A stretch of 64,000 nt of DNA, from assembly GCA_963750195.1 (NCBI GenBank), contig CAVVPS010000017.1, positions 1 to 64,000 of the forward strand. Reading direction: 5' to 3'. The position numbers and the translations under genes are program-made. Source of the DNA: AP-15 sp963750195. GTDB lineage: Bacteria; Pseudomonadota; Alphaproteobacteria; ATCC43930; CGMCC-115725. Positions 8,794 through 17,975 of this stretch are shown here, one piece after another (position 1 is the first letter of the stretch; each line of letters begins with the position of its first letter). The notes below the pieces were generated by a model, which was not told the origin of the DNA, did no database searches, and saw only the letters and a program-made list of their open reading frames with translations.

Positions 8794-9416
8794 CCTTCGC
8801 TATTGGCATCGGGCGGTGTCATCGTGCACTGGCAGGCCGTGAGCGCCGCAATCGCCCGATTGACCGTCGCTTCGGGCGAACCGTCGCCACTGTCGACGGT
8901 CACCTCGGCCTTCGCATAGATCGGATGCCGCCGCTCGATCAGTTCGCCCAGAATCGCGCGGGGCTCGCCCGCTTTCAGCAGGGGCCGATCGGCGCGGCGC
9001 GACACCCGCTGGACCAGCACGTCGAGATCAGCGCGCAGCCACAGCGACACGCCACGCCGCGCGATTACTGCGCGGGTCGCCGGATCCATGAACGCGCCGC
9101 CGCCGGTCGCCAGCACATGGACCGGTCCGGCGAGCAGCCGGGCGATGACCCGGCGCTCGCCGTCGCGAAACGCCTGCTCGCCGCGATTGGCAAAGATTTC
9201 CTCGATGGTCTCGCCCGCAGCCGCTTCGATCTCCTGGTCCGAATCGAAAAACGGCAGACCCAGCCGGATTGCGAGTCGGCGGCCGATTTTGGTCTTGCCG
9301 GCGCCCATGAGTCCGACAAGGACCACCGTCCGGCACGGGACAAAGCGCCGCACCGCCAAGGTTCGCCGTCCGATTTCGAGCGCGTCAGTCTGCACCCCAA
9401 TCCTCTCCGCCGACAT
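8790..9416 (-). CDS. aroK: Shikimate kinase
   Basis: Shikimate kinase uses ATP to make shikimate 3-phosphate. Walker A is GLMGAGKTKIGRRLA, the shikimate-binding DSD is in FFDSDQEIE, and ATGGGAFMDP and the lid arginine region ADRPLL follow. I chose ATG 9416 (MSAERIGVQT), giving about 208 residues. The open frame extends to 9533, but that extension is low-complexity and not family-like. It forms an aroK-aroB operon, the usual alphaproteobacterial arrangement. Confidence 0.93.
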   Translation of the reverse strand: MSAERIGVQTDALEIGRRTLAVRRFVPCRTVVLVGLMGAGKTKIGRRLAIRLGLPFFDSDQEIEAAAGETIEEIFANRGEQAFRDGERRVIARLLAGPVHVLATGGGAFMDPATRAVIARRGVSLWLRADLDVLVQRVSRRADRPLLKAGEPRAILGELIERRHPIYAKAEVTVDSGDGSPEATVNRAIAALTACQCTMTPPDANSEG

Positions 9417-9545
9417 TGCTCTTTTTCCCGGCGTTTTCGGACCCGTACTAGCATATCGTGCTGCCGGGTCGTCAATCGGCGCGGGGCTGGTCCGGCTGGG
9501 TAATTCGGCCGAAACTCTCCGGCCAGGGGACATGCGAGCCGCGGC

Positions 9546-9686
9546 ATGGGAAAGCTGACCATCTGGTTCGTCGCCGTTATCGTCTTGGCTGTGCTCGGCG
9601 GCGCCGCCTATCTCGCCCTGTGGAGCCCGCCTGCGCCCTCGGCGGCGGTCGAAAAGGTCTTGCCGGATGCGCGGTTCCCGAAGTAG
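9546..9686 (+). CDS. Small single-pass membrane protein upstream of xerD
   Basis: A 46-residue ORF runs from ATG 9546 to TAG 9686. It begins MGKLTIWFVAVIVLAVLGGA, a clear transmembrane segment, followed by a short polar tail ending DARFPK. It lies divergently from aroK and just upstream of xerD, and the longest xerD frame overlaps its end. I recall similar tiny proteins at this site in other alphaproteobacteria, but the function is unknown to me. Good composition and context support coding. Confidence 0.55.
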   Translation: MGKLTIWFVAVIVLAVLGGAAYLALWSPPAPSAAVEKVLPDARFPK

Positions 9687-9714
9687 CCGGCGGAACCTTG
9701 CCGGCGGGGCCGCA

Positions 9715-10626
9715 GTGCCCGCCTTCTCGAAACATCTCGAAGCGTTCCTCGAAATGCTGACGGCTGAGCGTGGCGCCGCGCGCTTGACTGTCGCCGCTTA
9801 TCATACCGACCTCGCCGACCTGTCGCGGTTTTTGGCGGCGCGCCGGACCGCCCTCGAGGCCGCGGACGAAGCGGCGCTGCACGCCTATCTGGCGGCGGCG
9901 GCGACCGCGCGGCTAGCGGCGCGCAGCCTGGCGCGGCGGCTCTCGGCAATTCGCCAGTTCTACAAGTTTCTAGTTGTCGACGCGGTGCGGCAGGACGATC
10001 CGACGGTCGGTCTCGACACGCCACGGCTCGGCCGTCCGTTGCCGAAGCTGCTGTCGGAAAGAGAAGTCGAAGGTCTGCTCGCGGTAGCGCGCGCCTGGCC
10101 CGGCGAGGAGGGAGTGCGCATCCTCTGCTTGATCGAGCTGCTTTATGCGACCGGAATGCGTATCTCGGAACTGCTGACCTTGCCGCTCGCCGCAGCCCTG
10201 CGAGACCCACGCTTTGTGCTGGTGCGCGGCAAGGGCGGTCGCGAGCGGGTCGTGCCGTTGAGCGAACCTGGACGCAAGGCGCTCGCCGATTATCTCGACT
10301 GCCGCGAGCACTTCCTGTCCGCGGGACGGCCGTCGCGCTGGCTGTTCCCGTCGCGCGGCGAGGCCGGGCATCTGACTCGCCAGCGCTGCGGCCAATTGCT
10401 GAAGCAGCTGGCGCTGAAGGCCGCCCTCGACCCCGCTCGGCTTTCGCCGCACGTGCTGCGTCATGCCTTCGCCAGCCATTTGCTCGATCACGGCGCCGAT
10501 CTGCGCAGCGTCCAACAGATGCTGGGGCATGCCGACATCGCAACGACGCAGATCTACACGCACGTCCTGTCCGACCGGCTGCGCCGGCTGGTGCACACCG
10601 CGCACCCGCTCGCGCGGCGCAAATGA
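9715..10626 (+). CDS. xerD: Site-specific tyrosine recombinase XerD
   Basis: XerD acts with XerC at dif to resolve chromosome dimers. It has an N-terminal SAM-like core-binding domain (SKHLEAFLEMLTAERGA) and a C-terminal catalytic domain. Catalytic residues are Arg about 149 in ATGMRISELL, Lys in GKGGRERVVP, HxxR in SPHVLRHAFASH, His in LGHADIATTQIYTH and Tyr about 281. I chose GTG 9715 because homology begins there. ATG 9667 would add 16 residues and overlap the small ORF. The stop overlaps accA (ATGA). The sequence is XerD-like and core-located, not phage integrase-like. Confidence 0.92.
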   Translation: MPAFSKHLEAFLEMLTAERGAARLTVAAYHTDLADLSRFLAARRTALEAADEAALHAYLAAAATARLAARSLARRLSAIRQFYKFLVVDAVRQDDPTVGLDTPRLGRPLPKLLSEREVEGLLAVARAWPGEEGVRILCLIELLYATGMRISELLTLPLAAALRDPRFVLVRGKGGRERVVPLSEPGRKALADYLDCREHFLSAGRPSRWLFPSRGEAGHLTRQRCGQLLKQLALKAALDPARLSPHVLRHAFASHLLDHGADLRSVQQMLGHADIATTQIYTHVLSDRLRRLVHTAHPLARRK

Positions 10627-11579
10627 TGCGCCACTTTCTCGATTTCGAACGTCCGATCGGTGAGCTCGAAGGCAAGATCGAAGAGCTGCGCCACCTGTCG
10701 ACGACCGGCGAGATCAACATTGCCGACGAAGTCGGACGGCTCGAAGCTAGTGCGACGCGGCTGTTGCGCCAAACTTATGCTCGGCTGACCCCGTGGCAAA
10801 AGGTGCAGGTGGCGCGCCACCCCGAACGGCCGCACGCTCTCGATTACATCGGCGGTCTGATCACCGAATTCTTGCCCCTGGCGGGCGACCGCGCCTTTGC
10901 CGAGGATCGGGCGATCGTCGGCGGACTCGGCCGGTTTCGCGGACGCAGCGTGCTAGTGCTCGGCACCGAGAAAGGCGCCGACACCGAGGCCCGGATCACC
11001 CGTAATTTCGGCATGGCCCGGCCCGAGGGCTACCGCAAGGCACGGCGGCTGATGCGGCTAGCCGATCGTTTCGATCTGCCGGTGCTGACCTTCGTCGATA
11101 CCGCCGGCGCTTATCCAGGGGTCGATGCCGAGGCTCGCGGCCAGGCCGAAGCCATCGCCAGAGCGATCGAAACCTGTCTTGATATCAAGGTGCCGCTGGT
11201 AGCCGCGATCATCGGCGAAGGCGGCTCGGGCGGGGCGATCGCACTCGCCGCCGGCAACACGGTGCTGATGCTGGAGCACGCAGTCTATTCGGTGATATCT
11301 CCCGAAGGGTGCGCCTCAATTCTGTGGCGCGACGGCGAGCACACGCGCGAGGCAGCCCAAGCGCTGCGGCTGACCGCCCAGGATTTGCTGCATCTGGGAG
11401 TAGTCGACCGGATCGTGCCGGAACCGCTCGGCGGCGCCCACCGCCTGCCAATAGAAGCAGTGGAGCAGCTAGGCCGAGCGATCGACGAGGCATTGCAGCG
11501 GCTTTTGAGCCTCGGCGGCGCGGAATTGCGCGCACAACGCCGCGAAAAGTTCCTCGCGATGGGCGGCCATGGGCTGTAA
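10623..11579 (+). CDS. accA: Acetyl-CoA carboxylase carboxyltransferase subunit alpha
   Basis: AccA pairs with AccD to transfer the carboxyl group from biotin to acetyl-CoA, the committed step of fatty-acid synthesis. The 318-residue protein has the normal N-terminal helical region (FERPIGELEGKIEELR) and the crotonase-like core with FVDTAGAYPGVDAEARGQ and IGEGGSGGAIALAAGN. ISPEGCASILWRD is also present. It is translationally coupled to xerD. A 7-bp stem hairpin lies about 90 bases past its stop. Confidence 0.96.
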   Translation: MMRHFLDFERPIGELEGKIEELRHLSTTGEINIADEVGRLEASATRLLRQTYARLTPWQKVQVARHPERPHALDYIGGLITEFLPLAGDRAFAEDRAIVGGLGRFRGRSVLVLGTEKGADTEARITRNFGMARPEGYRKARRLMRLADRFDLPVLTFVDTAGAYPGVDAEARGQAEAIARAIETCLDIKVPLVAAIIGEGGSGGAIALAAGNTVLMLEHAVYSVISPEGCASILWRDGEHTREAAQALRLTAQDLLHLGVVDRIVPEPLGGAHRLPIEAVEQLGRAIDEALQRLLSLGGAELRAQRREKFLAMGGHGL

Positions 11580-11665
11580 TCGGCCCGGATCGGCCTAATT
11601 CCGGGGATCATTGACCGTGCCGTGCCGCTCCCCACATCTAGGCCGGCGCGGCGACCCGAGCCGAT

Positions 11666-11683
11666 CGGGAAGTGTTCTTCCCG
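11666..11683. terminator. Hairpin after accA, possible terminator
   Basis: CGGGAAG (11666-11672), loop TGTT and CTTCCCG (11677-11683) form a perfect 7-bp stem downstream of accA and upstream of the DUF2076 gene. No T-run follows, so it may be a Rho-assisted terminator or a transcript-stabilising hairpin. Confidence 0.4.
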
Positions 11684-11752
11684 AGGGAAGGGTCAGAAGC
11701 GCCGCTGCCCTTCGTCGAAGGGCACCGCTTTTTCCCGCAGTGGAGTGCAGTC

Positions 11753-12572
11753 ATGGAACCCCAAGAGAGAGACCTGCTCACGACCCTGCTGGCGCGGTTG
11801 AAAAGCACCGCGAACCAACCCAAGGATCCGGAAGCCGATGCTCTGATCCGCCAGGCGATTACCGCACAGCCCGACGCGCCCTATTTCCTCGCGCAGACCG
11901 TGCTGATTCAGGATTTGAGCCTGCACAATGCGCAGAACCAAATCGCCGAGTTGGAAAAACAGCTAACCGATGCGCAGCAGCAGGCGGCGCGGCCGGCAGC
12001 GACGAGTTTTCTCGGCGGTCTGTTCGGCACGCGCCAGCCGGCTCCGCCGTCGCCTGGCGCCGGCAGCGTCCCTCCGGCCGGCCCCTGGACCCGCGCCCCG
12101 CAGGTCGCCGCGTCGCCGCCGGCACAGCCCTGGGGCCAGCCCAACCCGCAGGGCGGCTATGCTCAGCCGACGGGTGCGGGAGGCGGCTTCATGGGCGGTG
12201 GAATGGGCGGTGGTGGCGGGTTCCTGCGCTCGGCGGCAACGACTGCGGCCGGGATTGCCGGCGGAGCGTTGCTGTTCCAGGGGATCGAAATCGCTGTTCG
12301 GCCAGCACGCCAGCGCCGGCATCCTCGGCGGCCAGGCGATGACCCCCGGTCTCGGCGAGAGTGTCGTCCAGAACTATTACGGCGGCGACGCCGGCGGCGG
12401 CCAGGGTGGCACCGACACGGCGGACCAGGACTATTCGAGTGGGGGCGGCGGTCAGGACCAGGATTTCAGCGGCGGCGACGCTGGCCCGGGCGGTCAGGAT
12501 TACAGCTCCGACCAAGACTTCAGCGGTGGCGGCAACGACGATTTCAGCGGCGGCGACAACACCTCCTGCTGA
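11753..12572 (+). pseudogene. DUF2076 domain protein, single-base frameshift
   Basis: The N-terminal part (MEPQERDLLTTLLARLKSTA, then PYFLAQTVLIQDLSLHNAQ) is typical of DUF2076, a family described as periplasmic ligand-binding sensor-like proteins. A Pro/Gly-rich linker and a glycine-rich hydrophobic segment (FLRSAATTAAGIAGGALLFQ) follow. The frame breaks at the A-run 12288-12290. Removing one A gives GIESLFGQHA and continues into an acidic tail built of short repeats such as DQDFSGGD and QDYSS, ending at 12572. The corrected length is about 272 residues. The start is the ATG at 11753, after which family similarity begins. Confidence 0.8.
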
Positions 12573-12618
12573 GGAGCTTCCGTCTGCGGCCTAATAGGCT
12601 CTCTCGACCGCCGCAGTA

Positions 12619-13807
12619 TCAGATGACGCCGGCGCGGCGGAACTCGGCGATCTCCTCCGCGACGTAGCCGGTCTCGGCCAGCACCGCATCGGTGTCAGCG
12701 CCGAATTCGGGTGGAGGCGTCTCGATGCTGGGGCCGCCATGAGCGAACTTGAAGGCGGCCAGCGGCACGCCGAATGGACCGTCAATTCCGGGAGCCGAGG
12801 CGTGGTGGTGAAACACGCCTCGGGTTTTGAAATGCGGGTCCGCCACCGCTTCGGCCATCGTCCGCACCCGCGCCGCCGGAACGTGCCTTGCCTGTAGATA
12901 AACCTCCCACTCGTCCGCGGTCCGCGTCTTGAAGATGTCGGCGAGCACGGCAGCCTCGCGGGCGCGATCGGCCTCGCGCGCCTCGTTGTCGTCTTTGATC
13001 ATGTCGGGTCGCTCCAGCACCCGCCACAGGCGGCGCTGTTGCCCCAGATTGCTGGCGCCGATCATCACAAGGCCATCCTTGGCCTCGTAGCAGCTGTTAG
13101 TGGCGAAGGGCTGCTTGTTGCCGTGCGGGCGGGGCTCGGCGCCGGTGCGCATGTAGCCGGTCAGGTGCGAACCCATCAGCATCATCGCGACGCCGACCAT
13201 GGCGAGATCGATATGCTGACCCCTTTCCGGTGCGCTCGCGCTGAAACAGCGCGCTAGCGAGCGCAAAAGCCCCCATCGTGCCGGTTGCGTAATCGACCGC
13301 CGGGGCGCCGAACTTGATCGGATTGACCTCCTCGGTGCCGGTCATCGCCATCAAGCCGGAGGTCGCCTGAATGACGTGGTCATAGGCGGTCTGCTCGCGG
13401 CGCGGGCCGTCCTGGCCGAAGGCGGAGATCGAGCAATAGATCAGTCGCGGGTTGATCGCACTCATAGCCGCATAGCCGAGCCCCAGCGCCTCGAACGCGC
13501 CCGGCCGGAAATTTTCCACCAACACGTCGGCAGCGGCGACGAGCCGCTTGAGGATCTCACGGCCCGGTTCGGTCTTGAGATTAAGCGTGATCGAGCGCTT
13601 GTTCGAACCCTGGGTCAGGAACGATGTGCCCATGTGCTGGCGGTTCAGGGCACGGTCGGTGCCGCCATCACGGCTCTGGTCGGGATCGTCGGGATGCTCG
13701 ACTTTGATCACATCGGCGCCGAGCACGGCGAGCTGATAAGCCGCGAACGGGCCAGCTAGTACATGGGTGATGTCGATGATGCGAATGCCCTCGAACGGTC
13801 GGGTCAT
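12619..13807 (-). pseudogene. CaiB/BaiF-type (family III) CoA transferase, single-base frameshift
   Basis: Family III CoA transferases move CoA between acyl groups through an aspartyl intermediate. The N-terminal part from 13807 is clear: PFEGIRIIDITHVLAGPFAA, DVIKVEHPDDPDQSRD and VENFRPGAFEALGLGY. After RERTGKG the frame changes. Removing one base from the C4 run at 13220-13223 (G4 on the coding strand) gives TGKGQHIDLAMVGVAMMLMG and the rest of the family to 12619. The corrected length is about 396 residues, which is normal. The acyl substrate cannot be told from sequence. The start overlaps the stop of the upstream FkbM gene's neighbour boundary by four bases. Confidence 0.85.
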
Positions 13808-14667
13808 GCCGGACTCCTCGGTCGGATCAATCGGAAAACGGGTAAGCTTAGCTCATCGAGATGCGCCGGGTCGTCGCGACAAATGAACCAGAAATCGCCG
13901 TCGTGCGGGGCGGCAACCGGGACTAGCCCGCCGCCCGGTCCAAGCTCGAACGCCGTGTAGCCGAGCCCACTCAGAAAGGCGAAGGCGTCGTCGAGCCGAT
14001 CGTCGGCGCGCGCCAGATGCGGGGCCGACAGCTCGATCAGCATATGTGGGCGGAATCGGCGCAACGTATTCTCCGCACCGCGCAGCAGGGAAAGCTCCCA
14101 GCCTTCGATATCGGCCTTAATTAAATCGATGCGATCGAGAGCGAGCGCTGCGGCGACCGCGTCGATAGTGGTCACCGCCACCAACTCCTGCGCGACCGCC
14201 GGCCAGCGCTCTTGCGGGGTTCCCAAATGCGATAGGCCGAAGCCGTAGCTTCCGCTTCTCTTGAGCGGCACGCTCAAGGTTTGGACCCCGCATACGGCGC
14301 CGAGCGCCATCGGCACGACCACGACATTGGCGAGCCCATGCAGCCAGACGACGATGCGCAGGATCGCGCGGGCATAGCTGCCCGGCTCGAAGGCATAGAC
14401 CCGGCCCGCGGAGGCGGCATGTGCGAACAGCTTAGTGTATTGGCCGGCATGTGCCCCGACATCGAAGATAACGGCCGCACGCGGCACCAGCCGCGCGATC
14501 GTCGAGGCAAGCGCGCGATGGTGCTGCTGCGTCGTCGCCTTGAACAGATGCGCGGCGAAGCTGCCTGACAGCCGCCAGCGGTAGGGATCAAGACGCACGA
14601 TCGGCCGGCGATGCGGATCACCGGCCGACACCTCGACCGGTTCGTCCCTGCCGACATCGCCACTCAT
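13804..14667 (-). CDS. FkbM-family SAM-dependent methyltransferase
   Basis: This is a Rossmann-fold methyltransferase of about 287 residues. The SAM-binding motif I is VIFDVGAHAGQYTKLFA and the characteristic FkbM motif is DLIKADIEGWELSLLRGAE. FkbM-type enzymes O-methylate sugars or other hydroxyl groups. The substrate here is unknown. I chose ATG 14667 with a GGGGAGG ribosome-binding site about 6 bases upstream, rather than the longer frame to 14889, which would run into the divergent promoter region. Its stop overlaps the CoA-transferase ATG, so the two genes are coupled. Confidence 0.82.
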   Translation of the reverse strand: MSGDVGRDEPVEVSAGDPHRRPIVRLDPYRWRLSGSFAAHLFKATTQQHHRALASTIARLVPRAAVIFDVGAHAGQYTKLFAHAASAGRVYAFEPGSYARAILRIVVWLHGLANVVVVPMALGAVCGVQTLSVPLKRSGSYGFGLSHLGTPQERWPAVAQELVAVTTIDAVAAALALDRIDLIKADIEGWELSLLRGAENTLRRFRPHMLIELSAPHLARADDRLDDAFAFLSGLGYTAFELGPGGGLVPVAAPHDGDFWFICRDDPAHLDELSLPVFRLIRPRSPA

Positions 14668-14825
14668 AAGATGCCTCCCCAATTTGGCGAGTGTCAGTCT
14701 ACTCCCCGCATCGGCCCGGTGAAGGCGGCATCGCGCGCCAAGCACACCGCACCGGCTGGTGCTTGCCACCCGGATCGGCGCCGCTATAGTCGCCGCCGCC
14801 ATCAGGAGAAATATCGGGTACGCAG

Positions 14826-16031
14826 ATGCCGCTTCGTTCGCTCGTAGTGCGGATTGCCGTTCTGCTGATATTCCTGCTCGTCTCAGCACCTGTGGGCGCG
14901 GCGGTGTTCACCGACGCGGCCGGACGCCGGGTGATGCTGCCGGACCAGGTCGAGCGCATCATGCCGGCCGGACCGGCTTCAGCAGTCTTTGTCTATGCGC
15001 TGGTACCGAACAAGCTGATCGGCTGGACGGAGCCACTATCGCGTGGGCAGCGGAACCTCCTGCCGTTAAAATTTGCGCGGCTCCCCGTCATCGGACAATT
15101 GGGGGGGTCTACTCCGACGGCCACAGCAGCCGATGTGCAGCGGCTGCATCCCGATTTGATCATTGGTTACAGCGTCCTGTCACCGGCGACAGTGATGCTC
15201 GCGGATCGCATCCAGCAACAGAGCGGAGTTCCCTATATCCTTCTCGACGACAGTATCCAGCAGATGCCCGAGATGCTCCGCCAGGTCGGTCCGATCGTCG
15301 GGGCGGGCGATCACGGCCTCGCTGTCGCCAGTTATGCCTACCATGCGATCGAAATGCTGCGCGGGCAGCTGCTGATCAGCTCTGCCATAGACCGGCCGCT
15401 GGTCTATTACGGCCGCGGGAGCGACGGGCTCGAAACCGGTCTCCCCGGCTCCCCGGCCATCAGCAATGTCGACCAGGCCGGCGTCATCAATGTCGCGGCC
15501 GGCCTCGGCCGGGGCGGGCTTATCCGGGTCACGCGCGCTCAGATATTTTCGTGGAACCCGCAGATCATCGTGGCGCAAGAGCGCAGCTTTTATAATGCGC
15601 TGATGCACGATCCGCAGTGGCGCGGGCTGGCAGCGGTCCGCAGCAAGCGGATCTACCTGGCGCCGTCCGACCCATTTGGGTGGATCGACGGCCCGCCGGG
15701 GGTCAATCGCGCCATCGGACTGTATTGGCTGTCAAATCTCTTTTATCCGGACCTTTATCAGGAAGACCTGCGCACAAATGCGCGTGAATTCTATCAATTG
15801 TATTACGGAGTTACGCTCAGTGACCGGCAGCTTGAGGCCTTGATACGGCCGGCGGAAACCAGTCCCGGTGAAACCCGCCGGTTGGCGAACGTGCCGCTGT
15901 TTGGCGCCGAGCCACCGCCGTTGCCGACCACCCCGCCCGGCGGTTCCTCGACGCCGGCGCCGCCTTCCGGCGCGCCGGGCCGTGGCGGCTTGCGCGGCGG
16001 CGGAGCAGGCCCGGCGCCCGGTACGCCCTAA
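14826..16031 (+). CDS. ABC transporter substrate-binding protein (iron-chelate/cobalamin type)
   Basis: This 401-residue exported protein has a signal peptide (VVRIAVLLIFLLVSAPVGAA) and a helical-backbone binding-protein fold of the FecB/BtuF type: VFTDAAGRRVMLPDQVERIM, then LHPDLIIGYSVLS and IIVAQERSFYNALMHDPQWR. It probably captures a siderophore or cobalamin-like metal chelate in the periplasm. Two oddities stand out. There is no permease or ATPase gene beside it, and the last 45 residues form a Pro/Gly/Ser-rich tail. It is transcribed divergently from the FkbM gene. Confidence 0.8.
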   Translation: MPLRSLVVRIAVLLIFLLVSAPVGAAVFTDAAGRRVMLPDQVERIMPAGPASAVFVYALVPNKLIGWTEPLSRGQRNLLPLKFARLPVIGQLGGSTPTATAADVQRLHPDLIIGYSVLSPATVMLADRIQQQSGVPYILLDDSIQQMPEMLRQVGPIVGAGDHGLAVASYAYHAIEMLRGQLLISSAIDRPLVYYGRGSDGLETGLPGSPAISNVDQAGVINVAAGLGRGGLIRVTRAQIFSWNPQIIVAQERSFYNALMHDPQWRGLAAVRSKRIYLAPSDPFGWIDGPPGVNRAIGLYWLSNLFYPDLYQEDLRTNAREFYQLYYGVTLSDRQLEALIRPAETSPGETRRLANVPLFGAEPPPLPTTPPGGSSTPAPPSGAPGRGGLRGGGAGPAPGTP

Positions 16032-16060
16032 ACCGTGAGGAGGGCTGACCTGGCGCACGC

Positions 16061-16435
16061 TCAGGATTCGGTCGCCCGCACAAAGCACATGATCCCGCGT
16101 TGCGGGGTCCAACATACGATGGCGTGACCCGTCGGATTGTCGGTTCGCTGCAAAATCTTTTCTGGGGGCACCGAGAGCCAGTTCCCGGCGACCAGCGCCT
16201 CGTAACGGTCTGCCCTGATCCGGTATTCGGTCGCGCGACAATCCGCCAACGAACAGCATGAGATCGTCGTGCCGGGCTGCAGCAGGCTGCGGAACCATGG
16301 CGCCAGAGTAGGGTCGGCGTTGGGGGGCGGTTGGGCTGCGGCAGCAGTGGCGAGCAGCAGGGCTGATGCAAATACGACGCGAGTAGCCGGTCGTGCTCGG
16401 ATTTGTTCAAAAACCACGCGCATTCTCGATGCCAT
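16061..16435 (-). CDS. Exported hypothetical protein with paired cysteines
   Basis: This 124-residue protein has a signal peptide (RVVFASALLLATAAAAQ) and a mature part of about 90 residues that contains SCCSLADC and a C-terminal region with VCWTPQRGIMCFVR. The conserved cysteines suggest a disulfide-stabilised periplasmic protein. I have seen similar hypothetical proteins in alphaproteobacteria, but I know no function. It is convergent with the binding-protein gene (29-base gap). ATG 16423 is an alternative start. Confidence 0.6.
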   Translation of the reverse strand: MASRMRVVFEQIRARPATRVVFASALLLATAAAAQPPPNADPTLAPWFRSLLQPGTTISCCSLADCRATEYRIRADRYEALVAGNWLSVPPEKILQRTDNPTGHAIVCWTPQRGIMCFVRATES

Positions 16436-16639
16436 CCCGGATCTGCAGCCGATGTCTGCGAGCTTAACTCAGACGGGTGGCGGAGCAAAAACGGTCTCTT
16501 TATTTAACACACGAATATGCTGCTGATTTATCGCTATTGACATTAATTTGGCGCGCAATTGTTATGGCGCCGGGAAAGCGTCGGGCCGACGGCCAGCTCT
16601 GCGCTGGCCGGTAGCCCCGGCCGTCATAAGGAGGAAGCA

Positions 16640-17104
16640 ATGGAGTCGCGGCTGTCAGCGCTTTCGGCTTCGTCACCGGTCTCGCCGGGTACGGCTTGCG
16701 GCTGGATCTTTCTGATCCGCTCCGATCCCGCACACGCTCACCTGCTTGGCCGGCCGGCGCGCGCCGCGCTTGCCGCGGCTGATTCGGTTCTCCATGACGA
16801 TGACGTCGATCCGAGGATACTGGCCTTGGTCCCGCACGGCGCCTTTGTCGAGCCAGTCGCGTCCGACAGCGATTGCACGCCCGCGAAATCCCCCGCGATC
16901 GCCCGCGCGCGCAAGCTTGCTTCCGAAGGTTGGCGGGTAGTCTGGCTCGTCTCCGACGATGACCGGCATCCCCCGGCAGCTCTCGCAGCTGGCGGCACCA
17001 TCCATGTTTGCACGGATGTCTGCGTTCACGAGCCGCAAGCCGCAGCGGTCAATGGACGCGGCCCGAAGCCCTTGGCGACTGCATTCAACGGCCTCGCCGG
17101 GTAG
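16640..17104 (+). CDS. Short SUMT/CobA-like tetrapyrrole methylase homologue
   Basis: A very strong Shine-Dalgarno (AAGGAGGA, 16628-16635) precedes ATG 16640. The 154-residue product contains segments resembling the N-terminal half of uroporphyrinogen-III C-methyltransferase: ALAAADSVLHDDDVDPRILA, ALVPHGAFVEPVA and AIARARKLASEGWRVVWLVS. The classic SAM-binding glycine-rich start and the C-terminal half are missing, so catalytic activity is doubtful. It may be a degenerate or regulatory relative. The assignment rests on pattern similarity only. It is convergent with parB (10-base gap). Confidence 0.45.
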   Translation: MESRLSALSASSPVSPGTACGWIFLIRSDPAHAHLLGRPARAALAAADSVLHDDDVDPRILALVPHGAFVEPVASDSDCTPAKSPAIARARKLASEGWRVVWLVSDDDRHPPAALAAGGTIHVCTDVCVHEPQAAAVNGRGPKPLATAFNGLAG

Positions 17105-17114
17105 TTCCGGGGGT

Positions 17115-17975
17115 TTATCCCTCGCGCAGTAGGCGCAATACCCGGTCGAGCTGATCGAGACTCGCGTAATGTAAGGTTAGAGCACCACCGCGAGCTTTCG
17201 GCTCGATGCTGACGCGCAGCCCAAGATGGGCGCCGAGGTCGCGCTCGAGGGCGAGCGTATCGGCGTCGCGAACCCGCGGGCGACGCCCTTGCGTTGGTTG
17301 TATGCGGCGCTGCACGAGGCGCTCGGTGGCCCGAACATTGAGCCCGCGGCGTACAACCTCTTCGGCGAGCGCGCCGGGGTCGGCGGCGGCCAGCAGTGCG
17401 CGAGCATGGCCGGCCGACAGCTCGCCCTCGTCGAGCCGGTGGCGCACCGGGGCCGGCAACGAAAGCAATCGCACCGTGTTGGCGATGTGGCTGCGGCTTT
17501 TGCCGACGGCTTCGGCGAGGCTCGCCTGGGTGCGGCCGAACTCCGCGATCAGCCGGCTGTAGGCTTCGGCTTCTTCGAGCGGTGACAGATCTTCGCGCTG
17601 AAGGTTCTCGACCAGCGCGATCTCGAGCACTTCGGAATCGCCGAGCACGCGCACGATGACGGGTATTTCATGGAGCCCGGCGCGCTGCGCTGCGCGCCAG
17701 CGGCGTTCGCCGGCGACCAGTTCGAAGGCGGCATCGTCCTCGACGACGGCACGCACCAGCAGCGGCTGCAGCACGCCCTTTTCGCGGATCGACTGGGCGA
17801 GCGCCTCGAGCTCGGCCTCGCCAAAGCGGCGGCGCGGCTGCAAACTCCCGGGCCTGATCAGCTCGATCGGAACCCGCCGTTGAGCGCCTGGGTCCGGTGC
17901 CGCATCGGTCTCGGTCTCGCCGAACAAAGCGGCAAGGCCGCGGCCGAGCGGGCGCCGCTTGACCCGTTCGCTCAT
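17115..17975 (-). CDS. parB: Chromosome-partitioning protein ParB
   Basis: ParB binds parS, spreads along DNA as a CTP-dependent clamp and is moved by ParA to segregate origins. The 286-residue protein starts MSERVKRRPLGRGLAALFGE. It has the N-terminal ParB/Srx domain (SLQPRRRF, then LLVRAV and the CTP-binding motif GERRWRAAQRAG), the motif LVENLQREDLSPLEEAEAY, the helix-turn-helix (TQASLAEAVGKSRSHIANTV) and a C-terminal dimerisation region. ATG 17975 overlaps the parA stop by four bases. Two matching parS sites lie 1.4 and 3.3 kb away. Confidence 0.96.
   Translation of the reverse strand: MSERVKRRPLGRGLAALFGETETDAAPDPGAQRRVPIELIRPGSLQPRRRFGEAELEALAQSIREKGVLQPLLVRAVVEDDAAFELVAGERRWRAAQRAGLHEIPVIVRVLGDSEVLEIALVENLQREDLSPLEEAEAYSRLIAEFGRTQASLAEAVGKSRSHIANTVRLLSLPAPVRHRLDEGELSAGHARALLAAADPGALAEEVVRRGLNVRATERLVQRRIQPTQGRRPRVRDADTLALERDLGAHLGLRVSIEPKARGGALTLHYASLDQLDRVLRLLREG

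Noticed and set aside
9667..10626. Phage or island integrase
   Set aside because: The protein is XerD by its full-length pattern, sits coupled to accA in a core block, and there is no tRNA or attachment site nearby.
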